DNA from: Episyrphus balteatus
Lineage: Eukaryota > Arthropoda > Insecta > Diptera > Syrphidae
NCBI RefSeq assembly: GCF_945859705.1
Contig: NC_079134.1
Coordinates: forward strand, 70,614,625-70,678,624
Length of the DNA stretch: 64,000 nucleotides
Reading direction: 5' to 3'
A model generated the notes under the pieces. The model did not search any database, was not told the DNA's origin, and saw only the letters and a list, made by a program, of their open reading frames with translations. Made by a program: the position numbers and the translations under genes. Below are positions 1-10,593 of the stretch, piece by piece (within the stretch, counting starts at the first letter, position 1; the number at the start of each line of letters is the position of its first letter).

Positions 1-320
1 TCGTAGGTATTTTGTATTTGTAATTTAATTTGATTTCTTGCTATATTTCCCCTACCCTAAATCCGAGATTTAGCTAAGTTAAGTAGATTTAGAATAATTT
101 AGAATAAATCTCGACATTTATTCTAAATCTATTATGCTAAATCTAAGGCTAGCATTAATCGGTAAATGGATCGCTATTGTATTCAAAATTAAATCATATG
201 AAGGAGTGATCGAACACTTTTGCTAATGCTTATAAGAATTTTTAAGTGTTTTAAAGAAATGATGTTGTAAAACTATATGGTTTGTTTGTATTTTTCTTCT
301 CTCTTTGTGACTGTGAGGCT
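1..320. other. AT-rich non-coding stretch with hairpin
   Basis: No gene is visible. An inverted repeat lies at about 99-128, where TTTAGAATAAAT and ATTTATTCTAAA flank a 6-base loop. The arms sit inside a wider patch built from the word TTTAG and its complement (70-155). It could be the end of a small foldback element cut by the window edge. No target duplication could be found. Confidence 0.5.
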
Positions 321-720
321 TCATAATTTCTTCATGCGATGCGGTTGAGTCCACGGCCAGCCATGAACGATGAACCATTCAATTTGTTGTTCGTTCAGAG
401 TGGGTGAGCTTGATCTGGTCGATTTTCCTATCGGCATGTTTGGTTTCACAGTCAACTGACTTACGAGATCCCAAACCTTTCAATCCAGATAGATCGATTT
501 AGTCTGTGGGTTGGGTCTGAAATCACAATAAAATTCATTGGTTAAAAACAATATTTGTGTATTTGTATGATCATGTGCAAACCTTTACATAATCAGACGG
601 ATTGGCGAATGCAAGAGGGAGGAGACCCTTGTTTCTTCAAGTTGGTTTTGTGGATACGGCAATCGACTTGACAATGACGGCGCGGCCACCCAAATTGCGT
701 GGATTACCGTAGTTTTCATC
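321..720 (-). pseudogene. Aconitase C-terminal pseudogene, unprocessed, with one intron
   Basis: Aconitase interconverts citrate and isocitrate in the mitochondrial TCA cycle. On the minus strand I read pieces of its C-terminal domain: NLGGRAVIVKS, then RIHKTNLKKQG, then LLPLAFANPSDY (about 720-589). Next comes a ~72-bp intron-like gap (588-517) with GT at its start and TTTCAG at its end. It is followed by IDLSGLKGLGSRKSVDCE, a KIDQIKLTHS stretch, EQQIEWF, and finally RMKKL and a stop at 321. The reading frame shifts at least three times, and a TAA interrupts the position normally held by a lysine before IDLSG. Upstream of NLGG the match fades into unrelated sequence, so the 5' end is chimeric or truncated. 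The retained intron argues for a duplicated genomic fragment and against a processed retrocopy. The family match is confident; whether the parent is the mitochondrial or a related aconitase is less sure. Confidence 0.8.
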
Positions 721-1774
721 ACCAACATCCATTTGCTTTGTAATCGGTGGTAACATCCACCCTATGGATCTGACCTTTAATTTTCGATGATTTTCTTTTC
801 GTTGTTTTCTGATATTTTAGCACCAATTAATATGTTTGAGATGGTGCCGAAATGACCACACTTTTATTTATAAAACAAAACAATTTGCGCGAAAAACTTG
901 AAAAAAATTATTTTGCAACAAATAAAAATCAGAATGCGAGAACTGTCACCTGTCACTTTTGATTAATTTTTTTTGAGCTACGACGCCATTTTGTTTCTGA
1001 ATCCACCACTCACACGTATTCATGGATAAGAAAAAAAGAGTAAAAGAGTTTTCTCTTATTCACCTCAAATAAAATTTGCGGGTGTTTTAGGCAAGGGGGG
1101 GTACGAGTCGGGTCTTTAGGTATTCCTTCCTCTATGCTGTGAAGTGATAAGATTTACCACGTTTTCATAATAAATATGATTCTGGATTTATGAAAAAAAT
1201 TAAAACAAACTTCAAAAATGTAATAAAAAAAATTAAAACAAACTTCAATTTGTTTCATATGAAAATTCAAAATGATAAATTTTTTATCACTTCACAGTTT
1301 CACAGATCGGGAATTGACCCTCAGGGGTACGTTTCTTGTTCGACTTGGGAATGAGAAAATTGTAAAAATATGAAATGAAGAGCAAAAAATGCATTCATTG
1401 CGTTTTGTTTTGATCATGAATCATGATATGTTTTCATTTGTTACCTTTTCTCTTTTTTGAATTTGTGTGTGTAGGAATTGTATAAGAATTGGTTTACAAT
1501 GATGTTGTTTTGATTTTTCTGTTCTGCTTGAAACTACAGTACATTCTCGATTAACGCAACTAATTAGAACAAGGGTGGTTGCAATCATGGTATACCATGG
1601 GTTGCAATGACCGAGGTTGATAAAAAGTGGAATGCAATAGCTTTACCGCGGCAGTCCCCGAGTGCCACAAGTCTTTTTTTTTGAATCAGTCTACTATTAC
1701 TCCAGTCAAAGCGTCCAAAAAAAAGGGCCTAACCTTGCGCACAGATGCATGGATCGATAGGGATATACTTAAAA
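721..1774. other. Non-coding spacer with small inverted repeats
   Basis: No credible gene. A possible 160-bp MITE lies at 1137-1297, bounded by CTGTGAAGTGATAA and its reverse complement; no clean target duplication is visible. Inside it a 14-base word ATTAAAACAAACTT occurs twice. At about 1574-1608 the perfect palindrome CATGGTATACCATG is flanked by two direct copies of GGTTGCAAT. Confidence 0.5.
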
Positions 1775-2689
1775 GGCTTCAACTCAATTTCTCACCACCG
1801 AATCATCCTTTTTAGCAGAGTTATTCACAAAAATGCATTTTTGGGATATTTTACTTCTAAGATAATATCTTTGAATCAGATTGTCGTAGACCAAAAAATA
1901 AACATACTATTGATTGTTCGTTACAACATTATCGATTTGGTGCAGATTATTTTTGTTGAAACAAATAAAAAATAAGTAATATTAAGTCAAAGACTTTTTT
2001 TGTTTAGCAAACTCTTGCCTTATTATTTTGTAAACGGTGCAAGTATTTTATATTTTTTTTTTTAATTTAGATAATTTTAAGGACTACAACAACATTTTAT
2101 TTTGTTAGCCAATACTTGCAAAAAAAAAGTCTTTGACTTAATATTACTTATTTTTTATTTGTTTTAACAAAAATAATGTGCACAAAATTGATAGAAAATG
2201 TTGTAACGAACAATCAATAGCTTTATTTTTTATCGTAAGACATTCTGAAGCCGAGTTATTCCCAAAAAACGATATTTTTGGGTGTTTTCGCACCGGTTTT
2301 GCATGCGTTCATTTATCAATTGCTCGGCCATCTTTGGTGATAAAGAGCTGATTTTTCTTTAAAATGCAGGACATGAATAGTGCTACAAAATAAGTTAGAA
2401 AAATGTAAATCATGATATAAGCTTTTTTCGAAATAATGACAAAAATGTGTTTTTTAACAACAAGAATTTGATCTTAAATGGCTGCCATTTTGTATTTACT
2501 CACTCAAATACAATGAAATTAAATACAACGATAGAAAATATTATAAGGAAGAGAATGTATGTTTATTTTTTGTCTACGACAATCTGGAGCAAAGATATTA
2601 GCTTTGAAGTAAAATATCCCAAAAAATGCATTTTTGTGAATAACTCCGCTAAAAAGGACGATCAGGTGGTGAGAAATTGGGTTTAAGCC
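1775..2689. repeat. Foldback element, nested inverted repeats
   Basis: The left end (GGCTTCAACTCAATTTCTCA) is mirrored at 2689 by GGTTTAAGCC preceded by GGTGGTGAGAAATTG. The outer arms match imperfectly from 1775 to about 1950 and from 2689 down to about 2520. A second, better-matched pair lies inside: about 1895-2010 against 2115-2240, sharing AATAAGTAATATTAAGTCAA, with a ~105-bp loop. No protein frame survives. The short open frames here are by-products of the repeat. Flanking target duplication is not clear. Confidence 0.6.
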
Positions 2690-3807
2690 AAGGCTGTTAA
2701 TAGCTTGTAACGGGGCAATAGGATTAGGACCTCGGGATAGGGATTGGGAAAAGGAAGACCGAATCGGGACAGGATAGGGATTTCTGAAAAGGAATGGGTT
2801 AGGACCCGATTGTGCATCGAATTGGACCATGGCATTCTGGCGGAGCACGGCTAAGCTCACCGGATTAGGAGGGGATCTTGTCCCTCCAATACACTTCACC
2901 CCGCTATAAAATTAAATTGCATGCCAACTATAATCTCACATCTCAATATTAGTTGCGGCATGGAACCAGGCAATAGGGGATAACAATGTCTTCTTTGCGG
3001 GCAGGACCGTTGCTTCCAGGATCGTCAGTTCCAGAATCATTCTGACAAGATTCACTAAGGCGATTCTTGAAGACGAAGGTCAAAAGGGAAAGGTATAGAA
3101 TGCTCAACTCGTCGGGTTAGGGGGGGTCTTGCCCTCAATTTTTGATTTCGCTGTCAAATCATACTTACCACCACCGAGAGGCTTAAACCAGCCTAATTAT
3201 ATCCCCCTGAAATAAAATCTCAATGCTCCATTGAATTTATTTTGAAGGTCAGTAAAAATTCCATATTTTTCATTCTCTCACTTTGGCGTGATTTACATTC
3301 GATTTTATTTATTTAGTATTTACACCCTAGCTCTGACATTCTTAATCTTTAAGTTTTAATTTTATTTTCATTTGTAAAAGAATCTTAAAAGCTATAAGGA
3401 ATCTTTTTCTTATTCTTTGAAACGTTAAGGATCTCAAATTTCGATTTAATTAAATTACAAACAAAAGACATCTAAAAGTAAAAAAAAAAAAAACAATTTC
3501 AAAACAAAACTTGACTTGAACCAAAAAAAAATTTAAAATTTAAGTGACCCGATCACAAAAAAAACTAAAAAAATCAATTAAATAAAACAAATAAAAGCAA
3601 TAAAACAAAGAAATAACGTTAAGTACGGGCCACCTAAATACTAAAAGCCGTTGGCTTCGCCGACCAAATAACGGACACGGACCAGGATTCGTGACTTATT
3701 TGAGTACCCCAAACCACCATATAAATTTAATTTGGCTTCCCAATTCTGCCAATGATCAAAAAAATTGTACCCAGGGACTTCTTACCTCTACTGAGAGCCC
3801 TTAGTAC
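2690..3807. other. Unassigned spacer, locally GC-richer
   Basis: 2700-3230 is less AT-rich than its surroundings. It contains two related words, GGGGATCTTGTCCCT (about 2872) and GGGGTCTTGCCCT (about 3123). On the minus strand an exon-like pattern occurs near 3170-3212: TTTATTTCAG before and GTAAGTATG after a ~38-base segment. I could not recognise any product in six frames. 3240-3620 is A/T-rich with poly-A runs. 3630-3807 is plain spacer up to the Transib insertion site. Confidence 0.4.
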
Positions 3808-3812
3808 CGGCG
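3808..3812. repeat. Target duplication CGGCG, copy 1 (left of Transib-A)
   Basis: CGGCG directly precedes the CACAGTG terminus of Transib-A. Identical copies lie at 6781-6785 and 10778-10782. A 5-bp GC-rich duplication is the known Transib signature. Confidence 0.85.
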
Positions 3813-3850
3813 CACAGTGTGACAATTCGCACATTTAGCGGGATTTAGTT
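3813..3850 (+). repeat. Transib-A left terminal inverted repeat
   Basis: Starts CACAGTGTGACAATTCGCAC and pairs with 6743-6780 over ~38 bp with about three mismatches. Confidence 0.85.
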
Positions 3851-4253
3851 AAAAAAACAACATACATGAATTTAAACAAAAACCAGTTTCTCTTAAAGCC
3901 CACACCTCCCCTTCAATGAATATGCACATTTTTATGCGTTAGAACTAAGCACAACAACAAAAAAAATACTTTAGAAATTAACTTTTGTGTTATTTTTAGG
4001 AGAATGGTCTGATTTAGTGCCAAGTGGATTTTTCTTCTGTTGCAAGTGGTTCGTGAGGTTTAAGGGAAAAGTTTATTTTTTTTTATATTTAATATAATAT
4101 TTGTGATTATAAACTTAAGTTTTTTTTTTATAAATTGTTGTCATAAAAATGGGGGTGCTTGGAAGCGAAAAAATAGTGAAAAACTATGTGTTTTGTGTGT
4201 TCATTAGACAAAAAGTATAATTTTACGGTGTTTTTCAAGGTTGAGACCCTTTT

Positions 4254-4260
4254 TGTTTTA
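4254..4260. repeat. Candidate target duplication TGTTTTA left of LINE
   Basis: TGTTTTA here and again at 5500-5506, directly after the A-rich tail of the LINE. It is short and AT-rich, so chance is possible. Confidence 0.5.
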
Positions 4261-5499
4261 AAGCTGTATATATGTGGAACCACAAGGCTCAATTTTGGGC
4301 CCATTACTTTTTAATATTTACGTTAATGATGTTACTCACAATATGTCTTCCATGTCTCTTGCTTACGCAGATGACTTGAAAATATTCAAAGTTATAAATA
4401 ATGTTAGGGATTGCATTGATCTTCAAAAAGACCTCAACACATTATTTGATTGGTGTCAACTTAATAATTTAGATCTGAATATAAAGAAATGTTCAATAGT
4501 GTCGTACTTCAGGAAACTTAAACCCATTAACTTTGAATATGAGATAAATAAAAATACGTTAAAGAGGGAAACGGAGCATAGAGACCTTGGAATTAAATTT
4601 GATTCCAAATTCTCATTCACACCTCATTATGACGATATTATTAAAAAATCTTCGAAGGTGATGGGTTTCATTTTCCGAATTGGCAAGTTTTTTAAAAATT
4701 CTGAGTCTTTCCTACAGTTATTTAATATGCTGTGTAGAAGTATTCTTGAGTATGGAGCTGTTGTATGGTCACCAATCTATAAAACTCACAGTGACACAAT
4801 AGAAAGAGTTCAACGTAAATTTACCAGATACCTTCAGTTTAAACTATACGCCAATCATAGTGAATACGATGATAGATTAATACTTTTTAAAATGCTTTCA
4901 TTATCTCAACGTAGGTTAATGTTAACAGAAACCTACTTGAGGAAAATAATTATAGGTAAAGTACATTTGTCTTTATTATTGTCTGAAGTATACATACGAT
5001 TTCCATCTCGACCTAACCGCCACGCATTGCAAATATTTCAACCACCTCGCTCACGAACTAATATATTCATGAAATCACCTATGATCCGGATGCAAGTTAA
5101 CCATAATAATAACTTCCTCTCGTTTGATATCCTAAATTTTGAACTCAGTGAAAGAAATGTTAAATTACTGTTATTGAGAGTTGTTACTTCGCACTCTTCC
5201 TCATGAAGTCATAACCATCTTATTAATTCTAGTTTGCCTTTGCCTTTCTTCTTTACTTTACTACATAAACTTTGCTTTTACTTTTGATGAATTTTTTTAA
5301 ATTTTTAACTTTAAAAATTTTTTTTGCTTTTTTTTGTTTTTGATATTTTTCAGATTTTTGTCATGAATTTAAATTATAATTTAAACAGATAGAATTATGT
5401 TATATTATTAATCGAATGTTGACTGTGGCTTGTAATTGGTTTTTTGAACTGTTAGCTACATATTAAAATAAAAATAAAAATAAAATAAAAAATAAAAAG
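4261..5499 (+). mobile_element. 5'-truncated CR1-like LINE inside Transib-A
   Basis: Only the last third of reverse transcriptase and the 3' end are present. An open frame starts in the PQGSILGPLLF motif at the very 5' edge. The element ends in an A-rich tail with a repeated TAAAA pattern at about 5463-5499. It interrupts Transib-A between its non-coding left end and its transposase remains, so it arrived after A. Style of the C-terminal half resembles LINEs E and F in this window. Confidence 0.75.
4274..5206 (+). pseudogene. LINE reverse transcriptase, C-terminal part
   Basis: A 310-residue fragment. It opens with PQGSILGPLLF (RT motif 4 region), then AYADDLKIF with the catalytic YADD at about residues 31-34, followed by the thumb-like region (LGIKFDSKFSF, then SILEYGAVVWSPIY and RVQRKFTRYL) that is standard for CR1/Jockey-group LINEs. 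The endonuclease and the first RT motifs are missing because of 5' truncation, so it cannot be functional alone, although the surviving frame has no stop. The listed start is merely the first Met in the truncated frame. Family level (CR1-like) is inferred from similarity to LINE F here. Confidence 0.75.
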
Positions 5500-5511
5500 T
5501 GTTTTATCTTT

Positions 5512-6330
5512 TTGCGCACAGGTGCGACACTCATACAAAATTTTTCGTATTCTAGAATGCCAACCGAAATTAGGAGAAAACAAATTTTTGATATTTGGAT
5601 TTCCAAAATCAAATTAAGCGTTTCGATGCTGTGTTTAACTTCGTTATGGATAATTTTAATAATTTTTCATTTTCTGAAGAGGCAATTAAGTCAATATAGG
5701 CAACCTTCAAAACTTTATGCTTGAGGTTTGACGAAAAAATGGCCAAATGTGGTCGTAATAGAGAACGCTTTGAAAGCAATAATTTTGATTGGTTAAATGA
5801 AATCATTAAACTGCCACAAATTGTTTTAAATGAAATTCCCTTATCATCTATAACATCTTCGTCACAAACCTGCTACATTTGCGCAGAAAAACCATCTGAA
5901 GTGAACATTCAGCTTATAGACTAGATGTTAAAGTTTGGCAGGTTAGAGATCAAGGGAGTAAAGAAAAGGTCAAAGCAAGAATAAAATGATTCAAGATTTA
6001 GAGCTCAAACTCAACAGCCCGGCAACACAAATGATGTCAACACGGCCAGAAGATTTTTTAGAGATGAAGAAAAAACTGCTGAAATTACAGGTATCGATAT
6101 TGAAATCATAAAAAAGTTTCACATTATTTTAGAAGCGCTTGGGTCTGGGTATGTAATTGACGTAGATTCCTTTGAAACATTTGCAAGAGAAACGAGGGAG
6201 CTATATATCAGAAACTATAGCTGGTTTTATATGCCAGCAAGTATTCATGAAGTTAAATATCAAAGACCATTTTTGATAGTGGCACTGTTAAAGCCAAGGT
6301 TATGGAAAATAGCAAAAAAATAAAAATCTT
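5512..6330 (+). pseudogene. Transib-A transposase remnant
   Basis: Broken into several frames. A stretch near 5720-5800 (RFDEKMAKCGRNRERFESNN) aligns with residues ~47-70 of the Transib-B transposase. Near 5860-5895 a CYIC motif may correspond to the CPIC zinc motif. From about 6020 a second block reads GNTNDVNTARRFF and then EIIKKFHIILEALGS, matching B residues ~485-525. The frame then shifts within the region equivalent to the conserved HxxxxH motif (about 6240-6275). The segment that should hold the first catalytic aspartate is absent. Divergence from B is large, so A and B are separate lineages within the superfamily. Confidence 0.75.
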
Positions 6331-6742
6331 ATTAGAAAGTAGTTTCCTTATTTTTCAATTTTCTCAAAAACTAGAAGGCATAGGAACATATGGTTTTTAG
6401 TGTTTGATAATGAGTGAACTAAAGAAGTTGGATTTATCAATCAATTTTGTATTGATATCCACAGTCTTTAAAAATATAGTCCTCTATGTGTTTTTTAAAA
6501 CTTTTTTTTCCCAAATTTTGACTTTGAAATTGATTATTTCAAAAACTATTTATTAAAATAACTTGATTTAAAAATAGGAATTTAGTATAAAATGTTGGCT
6601 TTTGAAAAAGGTATCATTCATAACTGTAAGTGTTGCTATCGTTTTTAAATAATTTTTTCTTAATTTTAAGTAATTTTTGTACATATTTGTTATAAATTCT
6701 ATAAAAAAAATTAACGAAAAGTTATAATCTGTGAGCGTTATT

Positions 6743-6780
6743 AATTAAATCCCACTAAATGTGCGAATTGTTACACTGTG
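6743..6780 (-). repeat. Transib-A right terminal inverted repeat
   Basis: Ends with CACTGTG on the plus strand, the reverse complement of CACAGTG, immediately followed by the shared CGGCG. Confidence 0.85.
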
Positions 6781-6785
6781 CGGCG
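6781..6785. repeat. Target duplication CGGCG, copy 2, shared by Transib-A and B
   Basis: This single 5-bp copy serves as the right duplication of A and the left duplication of B. No other base lies between the two elements. Confidence 0.85.
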
Positions 6786-6970
6786 CACTGTTGTCCAAAA
6801 TGACTTATCTCGTTGCAAAAATCATAACTTTTGAACGGATTGAGTTAGCGGTACAATTTTTTTTTTTATTTGAAGGAAATTTCTAGGGCTGTTATACCAA
6901 TGAATTTCAATAAAATTATTTCACAGGGTGTTTCGGAATCATCGGCCAAAAACAGATTTTCTTTAAAAAA
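6786..6970 (+). repeat. Transib-B left terminal inverted repeat (~185 bp)
   Basis: Matches the reverse complement of 10594-10777 nearly base for base, apart from poly-T length and a short change at the inner edge. Confidence 0.9.
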
Positions 6971-8249
6971 AAAGTTAAAATTAAAATTGGTATGCCATTT
7001 TGGAGAAATCACTAATCCACATTTAAAAACAAAATTTCAAAAAAATACAATGTCCCGTTTTCGAAAATTTAATTTTTCAAAAAAAAATTTCAAACTTTTT
7101 TTAAAAATCCAAAATTTTTTTTTTTTTAAATTTTATTTTTGGCTTATATTTGAGTTATATAAGTGCTTCTTCACAAAAAGTTTCGTTGAAATCGAATAAG
7201 CCGTTTCGGAGAATATCGGATTTGAAAAAAAACGGTTTTATGGCAGGTACCGTTAAAAATCCATTCGGTTCCATCCATTAAGCCGAATAGGGTATGTGTA
7301 CCAACCAATTGTTGATCCAAAATAAAAATATTTAGCTGCGCATGCTTGCGCACTGCCGAGATTTTGTACTTTGAAAAAAAAAGGCTTGAAAAAACGCTTA
7401 CTTTGGCATACCTTGACCCACGTAAACGCTTAGTTCTCTGTTAATAGTAATGCCAACAACGATTTTAAGGTTTTAATTTTTAGAAGAAATATTATTCATT
7501 GTAACTGCGTTTACAATTTTCTTTTATCTTTTGTTATTGGTCAGATATTATTTTTTGATTGATGTCCGTTGTTCTTGTCCGTGATAATTTTTGACTTTGA
7601 TGTCAGTTTTTTTCGAAGAATGCGTCGTAAACATAACGTTTTCTTACTTTATTTTTATAATGATAGTAATAATGAATAAAAAAGTCATTCATAAGGTTGT
7701 CGAAAAAGCCACACATTGTATGATACTTGTAAAAACCAGCAACGGATGAAATTTTAATTTTTAATTTAAAAGGCTAAGAAAAAAAAAATTATTTTGGATT
7801 TTATTACGAATATAAATTGATATAGTTTTTGCAAAATTTTTTACCATATCTACCAATTTTTATAATCTGCTACTTTCATTTTCCTATTTAAGTAGATTCC
7901 TGCTATTACTAAGCCAAAAGGATTACCTATTATAAATCTTAAGCTAGGTTCTTCCCAAAAGTAAGAGATTAATTTTTTTATTACCTACTAATTATATTAA
8001 GGGTTGAAGGATATGTTTAATTATAGATCCTTATTTTATGGTCCAATAAAACAGGTAGAGAGAAATAGTAAGTTCTCTCACTAACCCAATAAAAGAGCTA
8101 ATAAGTAATGTATTTTGAGTAGATTAAATTTTACCTGTAAAATAATCCTTGTGCATGTGCATGTTTTACTGTTATATTAACTCTGACTATGGATAAACTT
8201 CATTAGTTTTCAAAACGTTTGACTAAAGACCGGATCGTGTTAATTAAAT

Positions 8250-10244
8250 TTGAATATGAATATTTTAAACAAAGTCTTTTTGGAACATTTTCACAATGCT
8301 TCGAATTCTGAAGAATTTGTGCAATTGTTTCAGAATCAATACTCAGAAATTAGTGTTAATGAAGAAACTAAAAAGAAACTTCAAAAGTTATATGCGATAT
8401 TTAAGCAAAAATGGATACAAAGTAGTAGACACAATGAAAGATTTCTCACTAAAAATGAAGAATTTTTGAACAGAACATTTACTATACAAGAGGATGAAAT
8501 TGAAGACAGTCCCGTGCCAAGTACATCAAGAGGAAGGCCTTCGAAATCCTTACAGGCATGTTCGGAATACACCAAAAGGAGGAAACTACTCGAAACTACG
8601 AGCAATATTTCGACGGAAAATGTGTCAATAGATCTAAGTATGAAATATAACAAGGATAGTAATAAGGCAAAAGCGGACATCACAAAAGCAGTTCTGAGTG
8701 CTAGCCCTTTAAGAGTGCAGCGGATTAAAGCGAGTATTCCTACACCTCAAAGGGATCCAATAAAATATGATGGTCTGACTGCACTTGCCTTGTTCTTGGA
8801 TATGGGACTTTCTAAGGAAAAATACAAATTGATGAGAAAATCATTGCGAAGCCATAACGTTGACGTATTTCCAAGTTATAATGTGTTAATGGAAGCTAAG
8901 ATAGAGGCCACTCCATCAAACCTTATAATAACAGAAACTTCTGTTGAAGTGAATCTTCAAGATTTGGTGGACCATACAGCAAAGAGGATAATAAACAGCC
9001 TAGACAACAGGGAACTACAAATACTACCAACACAATTAAATTTGTTAAGTAAATGGGGATGCGATGGATCTTCTGGGCAAAGTGCATACAAACAAAGAAT
9101 AGTTTCAGAAGATGGTGATGTAGTATCTGACGCGAACATGTTTATGGCATCACTAGTTCCACTTCGTCTAAAAGGTGATTTAAACGAACATTGGAAGAAT
9201 CCAAGGCCGTCATCTGTTCACTTTTGCAGACCGATAATGTTTAAATACGCCAAGGAGTCCAGCGATATTATTCAGACAACTGTCAGCAATATAAGGAACC
9301 AAATTAAAAATCTAGCACCAACTGTAATCACACTTAATGAAGAAAAAAATGTGATGGTTCGACATGAATTCTTTCTGACTATGATAGATGGAAAAGTTTT
9401 GAATGAACTAACAAGCACGAAATCTACACTATCATGTCCAATCTGCAAAAGAACCCAAAAAAATTTTCAAAAAGAAGCAGACGATTTAGCTGAAGCAGAT
9501 GAAAGAAACTACGAGTTTGGAATTTCGCCTTTACACGCTAGAATAAGATGCATGGACTTTGTACTTAAACTAGCATATGGACTTAACCAAGAAAACGAGG
9601 CCACCGACAAGAAGGAAGCCGAAAAAAGAAGAAAACTGGAGATACAAAAGGAATTTAGGGAGCAGCTTGGGTTAATTATTGATACCCCAAAACAAGGATT
9701 CGGTAATACAAATGATGGAAACACTTCAAGAAGATTTTTCGAAAATCCAGGAGTTACATCAGCTATAACCCGTGTAGACGAAGAACTTTTGAAGAAACTG
9801 CAAGTGATTTTGAATGCACTATCATCTATGGAATCTATAAATATAGATAAATTTAACGAGTATACAAAAAGCACTTCGGATCTTTTAAAATCCAAATATA
9901 GTCACAAAATCTTGACCCCAACACTTCACAAGATTCTGGACCACGGTGGAGAACTAATTAGCCATCAAGTTCTACCAATAGGGGAACTTTCAGAGGAAGC
10001 ACAGGAAGCAAGGAATAAAGATTACAAGCGATATCGATACTCTAATACTTGCAAGGTTTCAAGGAAACGACAAAATGAAGATTTATTTAATATGCTATTC
10101 ATATCATCAGATCCACTTGTTTCATCTTTAAGACACGCCAGATCCCACAAAGAGCTTAAAAAAAGCTACTGTCCAGAGCTGATTAGTCTATTAAATATTA
10201 AAAGTGATGATGATGGCAGTGAACTTTTTACTGAAAATTTATAA
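8250..10244 (+). CDS. Transib transposase (RAG1-core homologue)
   Basis: A 664-residue DDE recombinase expected to cut and join the CACTGTTG termini. Landmarks against the RAG1 core: CDGSSG with D272 aligns to the first catalytic aspartate (RAG1 D600 region, CDGMGD). HFCRPIMFKYAKESSD (about 324-339) aligns to the block holding the second aspartate, but the exact RAG1 position is a lysine here, so E336 or D339 is the candidate. CPIC (C396, C399) and HKILDH (H560, H565) match the zinc ligands CxxC and HxxxxH. SEEAQEARN (581-589) matches the SEGNESGN block, making E586 the probable catalytic glutamate. Residues 1-160 are basic and low in recognisable motifs and may bind DNA; I see no RING domain. 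The frame is single-exon. The start has two nearby in-frame Mets (1 and 3). Length is in the range known for Transib transposases. No RAG2 partner is visible. Confidence 0.9.
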   Translation: MNMNILNKVFLEHFHNASNSEEFVQLFQNQYSEISVNEETKKKLQKLYAIFKQKWIQSSRHNERFLTKNEEFLNRTFTIQEDEIEDSPVPSTSRGRPSKSLQACSEYTKRRKLLETTSNISTENVSIDLSMKYNKDSNKAKADITKAVLSASPLRVQRIKASIPTPQRDPIKYDGLTALALFLDMGLSKEKYKLMRKSLRSHNVDVFPSYNVLMEAKIEATPSNLIITETSVEVNLQDLVDHTAKRIINSLDNRELQILPTQLNLLSKWGCDGSSGQSAYKQRIVSEDGDVVSDANMFMASLVPLRLKGDLNEHWKNPRPSSVHFCRPIMFKYAKESSDIIQTTVSNIRNQIKNLAPTVITLNEEKNVMVRHEFFLTMIDGKVLNELTSTKSTLSCPICKRTQKNFQKEADDLAEADERNYEFGISPLHARIRCMDFVLKLAYGLNQENEATDKKEAEKRRKLEIQKEFREQLGLIIDTPKQGFGNTNDGNTSRRFFENPGVTSAITRVDEELLKKLQVILNALSSMESINIDKFNEYTKSTSDLLKSKYSHKILTPTLHKILDHGGELISHQVLPIGELSEEAQEARNKDYKRYRYSNTCKVSRKRQNEDLFNMLFISSDPLVSSLRHARSHKELKKSYCPELISLLNIKSDDDGSELFTENL

Positions 10245-10593
10245 TTATTGTTTAAGATATTTTATGTATATATTTTTATTTTATACATTTATACCTATAC
10301 ATATGTTTTCAATTATACTTGATTTTTTTTTAAATTTTTTGGTCCGTTTATTTTTTCCCTTTACTGTTTCACATAAAATATGTCACTTAAAAATGTATAA
10401 ACCATTATTATTAACCGATTAAAGCAAAAAAAAAAAAATTCTTTGCCAAATTTTAGCATCCACTGTTGTGATGAATTTTATTTTAGAACACCCTATAAAC
10501 ACTTAGGGGGTCATCATTTTGTTTTTACCAAAATTTCCAAAATTAAAGACAATTTTTAAAGTTTAACTTCAATTGTTTTTTCTGTAAATTCCG

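Larger units (their letters stand above)
3813..6780 (+). mobile_element. Transib-A, decayed RAG1-like DNA transposon carrying a LINE
   Basis: A 2968-bp element bounded by ~38-bp imperfect terminal inverted repeats that begin CACAGTGTGACAATTCGCAC on the left and CACAGTGTAACAATTCGCAC on the right (read inward). The first seven bases are identical to the consensus heptamer of vertebrate recombination signal sequences. CGGCG flanks both ends. Inside are ~450 bp of non-coding left end, a LINE insertion (4261-5499), remains of a Transib transposase frame (5512-6330) and a non-coding right end. The transposase remains match Transib-B only in the N-terminal and C-terminal thirds, so A is a different, internally deleted and inactive family member. 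Confidence 0.85.

Noticed and set aside
3160..3185. ATACTTACC, identical to the 5' end of U1 snRNA
   Set aside because: The bases after it do not resemble U1, and no snRNA promoter or Sm site is visible. It is more likely the complement of a splice donor-like GGTAAGTAT.
3813..3860. RSS-like nonamer behind the CACAGTG heptamer of Transib-A
   Set aside because: The A-run AAAAAAAC begins 31 bases after the heptamer, not 12 or 23, and is absent from the right end.
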